DNA of 64,000 nucleotides from Epiperipatus broadwayi (GCA_028023455.1 JAQFVV010006311.1:186001-250000); one strand, 5' to 3'. Shown: positions 32,885 through 45,516, numbered from the stretch's first letter. The notes: generated from the letters alone by a model not told the origin. Numbers and translations: made by a program.

Positions 32885-35470
32885 AAATCATCACCCCTTT
32901 CAACCGAATGCATTATCAATCCTTTTTAGAATGAAGCTCTTTCCAAGTTTAGTTTAGTTTTTCCAATCTACAGCCTCTCTTTTCTATATCAAAATTACTT
33001 ACTTCATTCATCCATCTCAAATGTGGTCTTTTTCTAGCCCTGCATAATTCCTTGGAGTCCAGTTTAAGATTTCTACTATGCATTTAGTATCATCTCTTCA
33101 AAACAATATGCTCAATCCAGTTCTATTTCAGTTTCCAATTTTTTCAATGATATCTGTTTGTTCTCTTACTTAAGAATTTCACTTTTGATCCTTTCTTGTT
33201 ACTTTCTACATATCAAATATCCATATTTTGTTTAATGGTCTGAAGTCTAATTTCATCAATTATGTTTCCATCTATAATAATAATCTGATCACAATATTTC
33301 TAATTGTTAGCTTCTAATTCATAATTATCACAATTATCTTCTGAGAAAATCCATTGAACATTGCTTAAGTTTTTTTAATGATTATCTTTAGTGATACTTA
33401 TTATTTTCATCTGATAACTCTTGCAACGTTTCCAGAATCACTGAAGCATTATTTGCGAAACAACCATACCATCTGCAAAAGTTAGATGACTTAAATAATC
33501 ACCATTTTTTATTCCTTTATTTTTTATTTTAATCCACAAGATATTTATTGTAAAACTGCTATGAAATCATCTTATCAAACACCCCATCTCAATTTCAATC
33601 TTTCCAGTGACAAACATATAATCTAATCACAGCTGACATATTCTGATAAATATTTTTCAGACTATGAAAATATCCTGACTCCATATCTCAATTCTCCAAA
33701 ACTCTAATCACTATGGAAATATTTACTCAAAGCTAGTGGCAATTCATATTCAATGTTCAAATTCTTTAATTTCTCTTAATATTGGATATCATCTATTGTG
33801 CTAAAATCAATTTTAAATCTTTTTGTTCTTTTGGTGAGTTTAAATCTAAATTTCATTGTAGAAAAGTTATAATTATCTTAGTAAACAGTTGGCATAAAAA
33901 AAATGATAGAAGACTGACAGGTCTACAATTTCTAATATCTTATTTATTAACTTTCTTAAATATCAATATTTCTATAGCATTCTTCCAATCATCTAATGTA
34001 TCTTTATTATTGGGATATTTGGTACATTGTTTTGCAAACAATTTTTCTATTTCTTCATTTGTTTCTTTTAAGATATAAGTAATTTCATTTTTCATAAAAA
34101 AATTTCCTTGTTCATAGATTTAATTGCATATTTCCTTTCTTCATCTAAAATGCTTGACAATTCAGAAAATGCAATAACTGTAATGATTACTTTGTTTTCT
34201 TGAATTTCTTTGTAAAATACTTTCTTACATTTCATGATGTTGTCACTCTTTTTAGTGATAGTTGTATCTTTTCTTCTTAATGTTGAAATAATTTTTCTTT
34301 TAATACCAAGATGTTGTCTTATACTTTTGAAACTTTTATTCTCTTCTAAAGCATTTCTTGAGGATCATAGTTATTATTATTTTAATCATTATTAACTCTT
34401 ACTATTTTATAGAACTTCCATATTCAATTCTTTATGGATCACTTTTAAATATTTTCATATTCTTTATTTTCTTCATATATAATTTTACTAAGTTGAAACT
34501 TTACTGGTAAATTGTCATTTTTTAATCTATCTTTATTACAGATCTTAATAGAGTATCAATTATCTTGGAAAATCTGTCAATATTTTAGAATGAATAGCAA
34601 GTTCTAATTTAAATTCATTGTTGGAGTATTTCTAAATATTCAGTTAATAGTTTTCTTAATAGTATTTATCATTCTAGTTTTACATTAATAGCTCCCTTAC
34701 ATCTCATTATTCAATGATCACTTCCACTATTGAATCTATAAGAATATTAGTCTTAAAAATAAGTATTTTCTTAGTCAAAATATAATCCACTTCTACTTTA
34801 TCTTTATTTGGATGTTTTCATGTCCATTTCCTTCTAACATTTTTTTTTTCAAAGAAGGAATTCATAATATTCAATTAGCCTTTTTCAGCAAATTCCACAA
34901 ATGTTTGTATTTTCTCATTATGTCACTCTACCTAAATTTACTCATAATATTTTCATCTTTCAATTGTTTTCCAAATCTAGCATTATCCTCCCATAGCAAT
35001 TTAAAATGTTGCTTGATGTGACCAAAAATATTTTGTAAATCTATATAAAAATTCTCTACTTTATCATCACAATGACAACTTGATAGAGCATAAATAAGTA
35101 TTATCTGATTTAGTATCTTACATTAAATTGAATAGATAAGTTGCCACTCTATCTGATTACCACTAGTCTTCCACTTTTTAACTTATAATGAATCTACTCA
35201 CCTTCTATTTCCAATATTTGTGTCATTATAGTAAAAATACATATCCATTGTTCAAGTTAATTATCACTTCATTTTTTCTTCCAATTTCACAAAGTCTAAT
35301 AATATCCAATTTTTCAGTTCTTCTAATTCATGTAATCTTCCTTCAGTTGTAGCATTAAACAAAAGGTGACCATCAAATAGCATCGAGTCTGCAATCTGAT
35401 TTCAGCTATGGCTGCCTTGGCTAATGACTTTACAGACTCTAGTGCCATAATTTAATTTATCTTTAATGAT
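32885..35470 (-). pseudogene. Decayed APE-type LINE, nearly full length
   Basis: Minus-strand frames, interrupted by many stops and shifts, follow the order of a LINE polymerase. At about 34800-34875, MNSFFEKKNVRRKWT and then NKDKVEVDYILTKK match the apurinic endonuclease block (NTFFKK---RKWTW-SPDG---NEIDYIL). At about 33890-33990, KNAIEILIFKKVN and then IRNCRPVSLLSFFLCQLFTK match the start of the reverse transcriptase (NYRPISLLSVLYKLFTKII). At about 33735-33790, FSTIDDIQ and YELPLAL match YSTIDHI---EYNLPLAL. HLTFADGMV near 33470 is the catalytic FADD with the second Asp mutated. VEILNWTPRNYAG near 33050 matches the C-terminal W-PR---R-RGRP tail. The set resembles the LINE often mis-annotated as craniofacial development protein 2-like. 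It is inactive. Confidence 0.75.
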
Positions 35471-36049
35471 TATAAATATAAAAAAAAAATATTCACTTAT
35501 CCATTCATCCTGTCTTCAAAAAAACTCACTGATGTTTCAATTAAGAAGTATCAGGAGACTAAAAAGAAAGTTCACAGTATTTCTTAATCCTAAGTTCAAA
35601 AGCAAAGAGCCAAAAAACTTACAATGCTGATGATCGTGAGCTGCCTATCTATGTTTATTTACCATACAAAATCCCATGAACATTAAATGGGTATTAGAAA
35701 TTTGCCTTCCTCAGTTCCTTTGAGATCTCAGAGAAAAATCAAAAGTTCTTCCAACTACAGCAATTATTTTCTGATGGCAATACAAACATATAACAGTAAA
35801 ATATCTTTTAGTCTCAAAAAGAACAACTCTATTGTGATATATGATAAGAGTCTAAAAGTGAAATTATTTCATAATATTCATAAAATTTAATTCATTTTGA
35901 AGGAATGTGACTTTTACTTTTACTAGGATCTCCAAATGTTAATATTTTTAATTAACCACTCTGGCAATCCTAAATATTAGACATCTGTAATACTGTGAAA
36001 CAATTGTCAATATTGATTTGAATGATTCAATAGTCTTCATGCTTTGATG
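35471..36049. other. AT-rich spacer
   Basis: No feature is recognised. A 67-codon plus-strand frame near 35687-35890 has no motif and is likely chance. Confidence 0.5.
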
Positions 36050-36341
36050 AAGGTTTGTGATGATGGTGCTCTAGTTGTATTTTTATATTGGATTAGGTCG
36101 AGGTTCGAATCCCATGCTAGTACTGTCACTGGTCAGGTCAGCAACACCTGAAGAAGAGGGGAGAATAATACCTCTTGAAACATTGTGCATAACCTGTTTG
36201 ATGTGCTATTACTAACAGTTGAATGTATTTGGAATATTTAAATAAAGTTTGACATTCTGTACTCATATTAGATGATGGAAATAGTCCAATATAAAAATAC
36301 AATAGCCTTCATATTTCTCCTTTCACCAAAAGATTTCTTAA
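36050..36341 (+). repeat. Solo 3' end of the old Penelope family, with tRNA-like B box
   Basis: This is the best preserved of three copies of the old PLE 3' end, standing without polymerase sequence. It holds GGTTCGAATCCCATGC near 36111, a perfect polymerase III B-box-like string. It then has CCTGAAGAAGAGG-loop-CCTCT-TGAAAC (about 36147-36183), and TTTAAATAAAG and TTAGATGATGGAAATAGTCC. Absence of coding sequence suggests a strongly 5'-truncated insertion or a pseudo-LTR-like solo unit. A SINE that borrowed the PLE tail is an alternative. Confidence 0.65.
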
Positions 36342-36432
36342 GACATTCTGTACTCATATTAGATGATGGAAATAGTCCAATATAAAAATACAATAACCTT
36401 AATATTTCTCCTTTCAACAAAAGATTTCTTAA
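36251..36432. repeat. 91-bp tandem duplication
   Basis: Two adjacent units (36251-36341 and 36342-36432) start GACATTCTGTACTCATATTA and end AAAGATTTCTTAA. They differ at only about three positions. The first unit contains the last part of the old PLE 3' end, so the duplication happened after that insertion. Confidence 0.95.
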
Positions 36433-36875
36433 TCATAGTTTACAAAGTAATGAGGAATATATATATATATGACAAATAGTGAGCTATTTTTTATTCTACT
36501 AATGTTCATATTACATGGCAAAAAACTTCTGTAACTGTCAGTGAGAGTAGAATTATAGATATATCTATATTGTAACTATTTAAGTTTTAAAATTCATGGC
36601 ATCTGTCCTGGGAATCAAAAGATCAGAATTTCCTAATGCCATTAGAGATATCATAAATGACTTCAGTATCAAGTTTGGGAACAGAAAATTTAGTTGATAT
36701 TGTCTTTATAATGATTTTCAGCAAGTTTTAGTACATTATACCTATTAGTGAAAGCCTGCCATTGTTTAAAATGTTGCCAGTCTGGGCACCTGGTTATGAA
36801 ATGTTCAGTAAACAAATGCCCAATACATAATCAAATTAATAAGATAAACTGCTTTAACATTATATCTAATAAACA

Positions 36876-36922
36876 AGGCAAAACTCTCCATACAGTAATG
36901 CCACCCTGTGCCTTGTTTAATA
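36876..36922 (+). repeat. Relic of repeat family Y
   Basis: GGCAAAACTCTCCATACAGT, then AATGCCACCCTGTGCC, matches the family Y blocks at 16.28 and 60.1 kb. The downstream ATGCCAGAAGGCTTG block is missing, so this is a partial copy. Confidence 0.65.
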
Positions 36923-37504
36923 ACAATTATGTGCTAGTATAAGAGATAGTGATCATGTGATGTTTAGTGTTTTACCATTATATCTAATGATCATTGCTAT
37001 CACAGTTCATGAATCAACAGGAATACAGCCAAACACAGCATTTTTTAAAGCTCTAATGCTGTGTAATATTCCAATCCACAATCCTGACTGGACTTTGTGA
37101 GTATTCTTTGAATTTCCATGAGAAAAATCTTATATTAACACACGTGCTGTTCTTTCTTTATTAAAAAAATTCAATTAATTCTAGTTTATTGAAGAAAGAT
37201 ATGATGCAAACATCAAGCAGATCATTTTGTCTTTTAGCATTATGAATTTGATACAGAAATTCTAAGCCCCTCCACAAATTTAGACGTTAAAAGGTAATTG
37301 AAAAAGATATAAAAGATGTAATAAATTTAAATTATGGACATCAAAAAATAAAAATGGAGATAAGTTCGTGGAACAAGATCCAAAACAATGTTAATTTTTT
37401 TAATTTAAAAATCCCATTCAATTAATGACTTATCAAAGCTAAACTATACTCTATCATATCCCAATAGCCTACAATACATAGCTACTTAATTGAAAAAATG
37501 TGTA
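36923..37504. other. AT-rich spacer
   Basis: No gene or repeat can be supported here. Confidence 0.4.
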
Positions 37505-37580
37505 TAATATATTGTAATGGTAAGAATTGTCCCTCCACGTAACAAAATCTAGAACAGGCAAAATATACTAAAGCTGATCG

Positions 37581-37622
37581 AATCCGGATGCTGGGATCCA
37601 GAATCCGGATGCTGGGATCCAG
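37581..37622. repeat. 21-bp tandem repeat, two exact copies plus partial
   Basis: AATCCGGATGCTGGGATCCAG occurs at 37581-37601 and again at 37602-37622, followed by a partial AATCCG. It is GC-richer than its surroundings and lies inside CpG-retaining block 1. Confidence 0.95.
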
Positions 37623-39157
37623 AATCCGACCAACATTCAATCCTTTCACCTCTGCTCAATGATCTAATACCCTATGGATGACATTTCTCAACTTACACAG
37701 ACATTCAATTTAACCATGGTCCGGCAGTCACCCAGGGGGGAACAAGAGACTCATAAATTAACTAATTTAACACTGATTTAGTCAGATATACACACATATG
37801 ACTAAGTGATTAATTAATATATCAATGATTGGTTATGAAATCTAATAGAATGATCTACATATAATTATAATGATGCATGTGTAATTAAATCTAGAGTTGG
37901 ATAAAATGAACTCACGGACAATAAAAATATGGAAACGAGTTATATTTTAAATATTATTAATTTAATAAAACAATAGTAAATCAAAATATACAAAATTATG
38001 TAATGAGAACGAGAGATTACGCTCGCAGGCATTGCATAACTAATGAGATTAATGTTACATGTTATCTCATTTTAAGTGTTTAATAAAGTGTAGTGCATAG
38101 TGAAGTTTATGCCTATATTAATATGCCAAATTTCTAGCCCTTGTGTAGTCTGCTAAATCATATGGAACTTAATAGCCAAAGCTATATAATTAACTTAATA
38201 GCACTCCTATGGCGTCTATCTATACGAAGTTAAGTTGAGAACATAATCAGGCTCAGAAATACACAGGTTAGCATGTTAACCTAGATTAAGATATACATTG
38301 ATGCTAGATAAGCGTTTAATATAAAGGGAGAGAAAACTGGTTTATTATAGGTTTACCTATATACTCTATGGACATATTAAAATATTAATAAAGCTAGAAG
38401 GTGCGAATGGGTCATTATTCACGGGCTACAGCCTCAAAGGCTCGGTTGCCCTACAACCGCTCAACTTGCTATGAATAGGAACATTAGTAGTTCAGGGAGT
38501 CGGATAAGCATTAATTATGAATAATCTAGGTCCTTGTGCCCTAGTTCTAAAAGAGGATGCTTTACCCAAACTAAGTGGATGTGTGACCTCCGCCAGCAAC
38601 TCATCAAGAATCATGCAGCAAGCAGATATTTGTACCTTGCATACTCAGTAAGGACACATCCGCAACTTATACATATATAATGCAAATACATAAAATTATA
38701 TTAGCATGCCTTAAAAATAGATAGTGTCTATTTGCATAGCTATACAACCCAGTTCTCAAATTTAGTATTTCAAATATACTATTTAGGGACTAAATTAATT
38801 AGTAACCTAGTTTAAGATTATCACCTGCATCTCAACATATATAAATCTAAGGAGGACAAAGCATATTTGCGGGGTAATTACGAATAAACATTAAAATATG
38901 CTTTTAGAATATCTCTGTGGCTAGTTCCTATGATGTACGAGTTACATATATAAATAGTTATAATTCATAACTAGAGTTAAGCAAACTATAATTTTAACTA
39001 GAGAACGACTGATTATTAGAATAAGAATACACAAAGTTAATCAGTAAAATAATAACATGATCTCGAAACAGCAAGTGAGAAAATTAATAATTCAATTATT
39101 TAATTTATTATAGCAAAGATTTGAAATTATCTTCACAGAACAATACTAAAATTATAA

Positions 39158-39221
39158 TTAAGTAATAATTTACTAAGGCTGTAACCTTAGAAATAAGCGT
39201 TAGTAAATTATTACTTAATAT
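39158..39221. repeat. Inverted repeat (17-bp stem)
   Basis: AAGTAATAATTTACTAA and TTAGTAAATTATTACTT pair perfectly around a ~25-base loop. Block 2 has a shorter but similar hairpin (GCTAATAATTTATTATTAGC, about 43930-43949) at the corresponding place. Confidence 0.85.
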
Positions 39222-39700
39222 AATAATGGGCGTTTAATAAAATTTATAATTATAAAATTATAATTATAAATATTCGCAGTTTCAAATTATTTGGCAAATT
39301 AAACACATAATATTATAAGGATAAAACTATACAATAAATTGAATAGATTAGAAATAGGCATAAAAGACCACAGAAAATTATACATTTAGTTTAAAATAGA
39401 TTATTAGAGTTTTACATTTTAAAAGAGAATTCAATATCACAAGTTTTACAATCAGACAAGATTTAAATATTAGTATTTAACAGTTTTCTTTGCAGATTTT
39501 AGAAAAGGTGTTTGGAAAGGCAGCTTTAATAAATAGCTAGCTTTTAAAATAAAGAATTAAAAGTCACAGTTTATGAATAGAGCTCTGAGTGAAAATTTAT
39601 CAATTTACCAGTCAGTTGTCTCCATTGCAGTTCTGGGCACTTGGGACGATAATAAGTTGACACTTTTGGTGATGATTAGGTATTAATGGAGAATCTTCCA

Positions 39701-39838
39701 CCATGGGCTGCTTTGCTAAGGTATGGCTCATTGTGTTTTATCGGACCAAAGTTCCTTCCATCCCCAGCAAGAAGAGAGGTGAGGGATCGCCTACTTTACC
39801 CCATCACCTTGAAGAGTTCTGTTTACAATTCACTTATA
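39701..39838 (+). other. Possible first coding exon or small frame (MGCFAK...)
   Basis: An ATG in an excellent translation-start context (CCACCATGGGC) opens a 45-codon frame beginning MGCFAKVWLIVFY. Eighteen bases after the A of the ATG lies AAG|GTATGG, an acceptable splice donor, and a second candidate AGAG|GTGAGG follows near 39778. An MGC start is typical of N-myristoylated, palmitoylated proteins. There is no downstream exon that I can recognise, so this is speculative. The overlapping 89-codon frame from 39686 is in another phase and has no known motif. Confidence 0.2.
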
Positions 39839-39950
39839 TATAAAACTCTTCTTTTCTGGCCACAAAACTTTAAGTATTTATATTTTCTTAACTCTGTCCA
39901 CCTGTTTATTTTTACAAGCTTGTCCGTAGCTGAAAAATCCATTTATTTAT

Positions 39951-42584
39951 TTTAGAAAAACATATTTAATTACTAAAACTAGTTAAAAAACCCATTACTT
40001 TATTTTAGAAAAACATTTTTAATTATGACAACAGATTTAGATTTTGTTTTTCTACTTTTTTTCCCCCGTGGTTTATTGTGACAATGCTATAAAATTCTGC
40101 GAATTGTTATTAACATTTTACATTTATAAAATCAAGTTCACGCTATTTTATGACTATTGTGTGACCTAATTTAAAAATTGTTTACAAGAATTAAAAGTTG
40201 CTTTGATAATTAGTAGAAAACTAATTTTATTACCATACATGCAGAATAACAAAAACGGAAATATACGATGTGTGAAAATAATTTAGACTAAATATTTCTT
40301 AAACTAAAAATCTTTTAAAATGAATACATATCTGTAATATATACATATACTATTAAATTACAGACTTACTGTTTGCATATATATACGTGATTCCACATAT
40401 ATAGTAATTTATGGTTGTTTAAATGGGTACTCTGAGAGGGTTTAAATCTGGCATATAGATAGGTATGGGGGTAAAATACATGAAACAGGCAGGTGGATAA
40501 AACTGACTGTTTCAATATATCACGTTAGTTTAAAAAATAGATTTTCTTAAATGGGATGGGAATTATAATTGATCAAAAACAAATCTAAATCCATGCTCTG
40601 CTTTTTGTGTAGGTTATATATATTTATGATATTCTATCAATAAGCGGAAATATGTATTTAATGATCTGGACTACTTTAAAATTTTATTTGTCTAATAAAT
40701 AATTCAAACCCAAATATTATATATAAGTAACATGAATTTATTCCTACAAAATTTCCCTTCAACACTAATTAAATATTATAAAAATGATAAAGATACAATC
40801 ACTGTCAATCATACTTATTTTTTAATATCTCCTACACTGTCACAAGCTGGAGAACTGTAATCCTTACTACTGATTATGGTACATTTCTTATATTTTTCTC
40901 TCATCTCTAGAATCAGTTAATAGTCAGATTGATTCATATTTTTTATATCATATGATAAACTTGTAATTCCACATTCTTATATGATGGGATATTGACTTAA
41001 TCTCATTGTCAATGACATTTTAAAAATTTTGCTTTACAATTATATGATTAAAACTTCACATAAGTTTGATGTCAACCAAATATTTCATTGGAGCATTTCC
41101 ATTTAACAGCTATTTATTTGTATGTCATATCTTCTTGCCAAATAATTAATAAAAAAACATGCTTACATAATTAATGCATTTATTAATAAGGAATTGTTCA
41201 TAAGACTTAAATATGCAATAAGATTTTGTTTGATATGATTTAACAAGAAGCAAATATTAAATAAGATTGTAAGATCTACTCAACATTATGACAAGATAAT
41301 CCATGAATTTTATCAAACTTACCATCTCTTATCCAGACAGTATTTATTATATTTTAAGCAACAATTAAATCTATAATGATTAGCATGTAGGCACAACTGT
41401 TACAATTAATAAGAAAAAAAATCAATCATCTTAATAGAATCTTAAGAAAATAATTAGTAATTCCCAATTCTTTAGAAACACTCTTAATTTCCATTGATAA
41501 AGTTATGTATCAAATACAATAACTTTTGCTTATCTTCTTATTTAATTGATGTATACAACAGCTTATTAATGTAATATTGTAAAATACCTATTTTTAATCA
41601 TTCAAAATTTTTTACTAGAATCAATGGTCATCTATCTATCCATTTTTTGCTGCCTGAAAGTCTTACTTCATATACTTTTTTAGCTATTTAAGAAACCATG
41701 AAATTTGCAGAAGATAAATTACTTTCTCATTGCAATCCAAGTTGATTTTGAGATTGTATTTAACATGTTTTGCTATTCAAATATTAAATCTTCAAGTAAT
41801 AAATTGTCCAAACTTACCTATGCATTTGTGTAACTATATAATGGATCACTCAACAATAAACAATTTTTTGAAATTATCACTTATCTTCAATATTACTGGG
41901 ATTCCCTTTATTTCCTATATTATCTGCTAATCATGATATTTTGCTAAATAACTTAACAAATCCCTCATTACTCTATATCATCCATAGGCAGAAATATCTA
42001 CATACTGGATGTCTAACTAACCTTAATTTTGAGATAATTATCCGAAACATGTCAAAAGCAATTTGGATAACTTTTATCTCTAGATAAATTGTCAATATGA
42101 CAAATCTCCGCTGTAAAATCAATATTAGTATTTTTCTCTGAAATTCCATCACGATTTCTTGAATTTCCATATAAAATATGAAAAAGTATTACAATTAATA
42201 ATATCATAAAATCCATTCACAATCTGTATTCTTGCAGGCATCATGTGTCAATTAAAAGTCTACCTTATAAATGACATCCAAAATAAATACTTAGTTTCTA
42301 CTCCCCAAAAATATCTAACCAAATGGTATCAATAATTAAAGAACAAATTTCCTTATAGCTAAGGTTCAAAGCCATGTCATTTTTTTATAAGTGGTTAGAA
42401 TCTTCTAATTAACATATTTGATGGATTATTTAATCCATATCATCATTTTCTAATAGTATGGCATTCAAATGAATTTATCACAATTCAAATTTTAAATATA
42501 TTCAGTAATTCAATTCTTGATCGAGTGAGCCATAATATAGGCAGATACCGCCTGGCATTTATATAATATACAGTAATGACAATT
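39951..42584. other. AT-rich spacer between the two CpG-retaining blocks
   Basis: CpG content falls off after about 40450 and remains minimal to 42500. No coding sequence, repeat pair or element end was found. Confidence 0.45.
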
Positions 42585-45060
42585 GCATGTATTGTACCAG
42601 TCGAAAAACTCACCACCTAAATTGCAAGTCGGATCCAAACTCAGGCGGTTCAAACTGAATTCAAACCCAACTCACCAGCTCAGATTAGTAGAAATATAAA
42701 TCGATGGCACGGTGCTATGCACCAAGAAACTAGCTCAACAGTTGGTGAGGATTAGAGACCCCTGAACTGACATTAATATTGGATAATACTGACTAAAGAT
42801 AATTTTAAATCGAATCATATGTATATGTTCGGGTTTACAACACAGACAGTGAGCCTTAACATTAAAATAATTATTGAATAAGAGAATTAAAAAACCAAGT
42901 GTGTTAATAAAATATTTTAATAATAATAGTTTGTTTTGTTTGAATTTTAAATAATGATTATATTAATCATCTCTAGCCTTTAACATAGTTTATAATTATA
43001 ATAAGAGTGGCAGTCCTTATTATATGCTAATGAGTATTTCGTAATATTTGAAAATCTATATGTCTAGGCTCCCAACAAGAAAATAAAGGCAGATAAAGGT
43101 ATTCAGTTGTAAAAGAAATTATTACTCTAATTTTATAAGAAAGAATGTGAGATTTATTTTCACATTCGCAAATCCATTCATGAAAAGCAAGATGCATATT
43201 TAGGGCATAACTTTAACCTTTATTATAAAACTTATTTAATTTGAGATAACTGAGAATTTGTTCGACTTTAATTGAAATCACTTCATCATGAATTACGAGC
43301 ATTAGAGCGGGCTTTACTAGAACAGAGAGGTAACGGTGCTGACGAATTATGAGCTGTAAAATGAACATGAAAGATAATAGCTGGTCAGTGATTTAAAAGT
43401 ACTATGGTGGCTTGTATTTGACAAGTCTTATGCCCTTTAAGTAGATGTGGAACACGGGAAGCCAGGTCGAGTCGTAACTACGAACCTTTGGTGTTCCAAA
43501 TATAACATGAGCGGGGGAGGAAGTGCTTTCTTCCTCTTTAGTTTAAAATATCGGTAATATCACCACCAACAAGCCTGCGAGACAAAGATAGCCATACATC
43601 AGCAACGTTCGAAGATGATGACTTCATAGTCACCGTTTGAAAAATAAAACCCAATTATAGAATGCTCTATGTGATGACTTGATCAAATTAATTAAAGTTA
43701 AATGAGCTTTTAACTAAAACTATTCTAACGCATTATAAAATTATATTAATCATGCCCCAAATATCGTGCCCTTCCTGAATCTAAATAGCAAGTAACTGAA
43801 ATTTGAATTAGAATATATTTGATTCCTTTATCGGCCCTTTTGCAAAAATATTTTAACATTATATATATATATGAATAAATACATATTGGTAAACACGAGA
43901 AAATAGCTGGGGCATAGATTAGAAATGGAGCTAATAATTTATTATTAGCCAATTATAAAAATAACAAACATTTAATAATTTCTTTTGACTCGATGATTGA
44001 TAGAACTGTATAAATCTAGTTCTAATGGACGAGAATTATTATCAGATTTAATATTATATTATCTGCGTAAGGCAAATAGAACAAAGGAGTTTATTGAGTC
44101 GAAGAATTATTGGCATATAATTAAAAATAAACGACATTAGTAAATCACACAAATATATATATAATATAATAATGAACCGCCATCGTAAGAAAGGAAAGTT
44201 AAAGTTAAAGACTAGAGATTGAGAGAATTTATATAATTTAAAAAGCATATACAGATTTACATTAACCTTTTAACCGCTAATTTTATTATTGGTTGTATCA
44301 GATAAAAATCAAATCTTTTAATTGGCCAACTCACAAACTGAAGACAAAGCCTATTGTTAAAACATATTCGCCTATAATATTAAATTCAACTCAGATACAT
44401 TTATAAAAAGTATATTATTAATTTTTCAGGTTATGAAGAGAACGAAAGTTCTTTCAAAAATAAATTGCTATTTATTTATTCTAAAATATTCAATATCGGC
44501 AACATAAAAGCTATAATATAAACAAAAAGATCGACTTTTACGTTATAGAAAAGTAAATATTTCTTTTTACTACATCTTCAATATTTTTATTAAAATCTTC
44601 AATATTTTTCGAAAATAATTTTGTTTTTTTATTATTCTCTCTGAAAATAATTTTTAATTTCCATAAATATAATTTTATAATAATTTAAATCGTATTCGAA
44701 ATGAAAATCTCAGCGTTTTTCTTTATTTTCTTTGATCAGGCAGTTTCTTTGTTCTTTCCAGCCAATCAGAATGTCTTTTTCGGTTGAGAGCATGCTAAAA
44801 ACCAATCACAAATAATGTTCCTTCTTTGTTTAGGTTTAAATGCGTTTTTTTTATTTTTTACTTGTAAAATAAATCGGAAGATGGCACCATCTTACAGAAC
44901 TTTTAAAAACGAATTCAATACGTGTTTAACGAATATTTTCGTATAAAAACTGGCTGAGTTAGAGTGATGTCAGATGTTGACGAGGAGCCTCGTAAGAGGC
45001 GGGGAAAGAGTTAAAGAATGAAAAGAGCTCTTAAAGGGAGTGTAAAGTAAAGTTCGGAAA
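42585..45060 (+). repeat. CpG-retaining non-coding block 2 (diverged partner of block 1)
   Basis: It starts TATTGTACCAGTCGAAAAAC and shares with block 1, in the same order, CACC-GCTCA-GAT, AGAGAC-C-TGAACTGACATT, an AT-rich ACGAG/AAGTG-to-AATAAAA stretch and a hairpin. CpGs are as frequent as in block 1 and rare outside. No long frame is present until the promoter-like end near 44.7-45.0 kb. Identity to block 1 is low, so both are old copies, or two members of one long non-coding family. Confidence 0.45.
44700..45011 (+). promoter_or_regulatory. Promoter-like segment with possible first exon
   Basis: Within 250 bp are two CCAAT boxes (CCAATCAG at about 44763 and CCAATCAC at about 44800), an ETS/YY1-like composite CGGAAGATGGC (about 44875-44885) and TATAAAA (44942-44948). 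An ATG at 44967 (G at -3) opens MSDVDEEPRKRRGKS, then a stop; inside it CCTC|GTAAGAGG is a good splice donor. The TATA lies only 25 bp before this ATG, so the two are unlikely to work together. An upstream start at the YY1-like element fits better. The AAGATGGC motif also resembles the TISU start element, where the ATG at 44881 would begin MAPSYRTF. No downstream exon is identified. Confidence 0.3.
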
Positions 45061-45516
45061 CTGGTCAGAAAGTTTAAGGTTCATTATGGAAATATATTAC
45101 CCATTTCTTCCAGGGCTGGTTCCCTTAGTTTACATGTCCGGGTTGGTAAAACGTAGGCACACATTTGATCAATTACTTGAACAGCATTTTATTTGATTTT
45201 GGCAGCATGATTTATCCGGAAAGAATTTAGCAGCTTCATTGAAGATTTTCAGTGGACTTCAGGAACCGCAGTCAGATTCCTGACGTTTTAGCCCCTTACC
45301 ATGATAGGAACACTATTGAATTTCATGATTTTTAAATGCATAGAGTTTACTGCACTTCTCTACAACAAAGATGGCTTCTCCCCTCCAAACTTTTCAGAGC
45401 TATATACACTGTATTTGATGCCTTCGGGCTAGCGCTTCTTTCATTATCAATGTTAAAAAATTTACTGGTTGTTTTTAGATACATTCCTTCGATAAGGCTT
45501 TCAAACTCATTAACTT

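Larger units (their letters stand above)
37505..39950 (+). repeat. CpG-retaining non-coding block 1 (diverged partner of block 2)
   Basis: CpG dinucleotides are frequent here, while the AT-rich DNA on either side has almost none. The start, TATTGTAATGGTAAGAATTG, then CACCTCTGCTCAATGAT near 37650 and AGAGACTCATAAATTAACT near 37747, align with block 2 near 42591, 42675 and 42753. Offsets fall gradually from ~5080 to ~4980 bp, which indicates old same-strand copies that drifted. A long hairpin lies at about 39158-39221. There are no long frames. I cannot identify the element: an LTR-like unit, a structured RNA or a duplicated gene promoter region are all possible. Confidence 0.45.

Noticed and set aside
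36105-36125. tRNA gene suggested by GGTTCGAATCC
   Set aside because: No cloverleaf can be built around the B box: there is no acceptor stem or anticodon arm. The string lies in a repeat present elsewhere without a tRNA fold.
42520-42760. Pseudogene or exon in the GC-richer start of CpG block 2
   Set aside because: All frames are interrupted within ~60 codons, there is no family motif, and the matching part of block 1 is also non-coding.
37505-45060. One LTR retrotransposon bounded by the two CpG blocks
   Set aside because: The blocks are far too diverged to be the LTRs of a single insertion with such CpG retention, and the 2.6 kb between them has no coding remnants.
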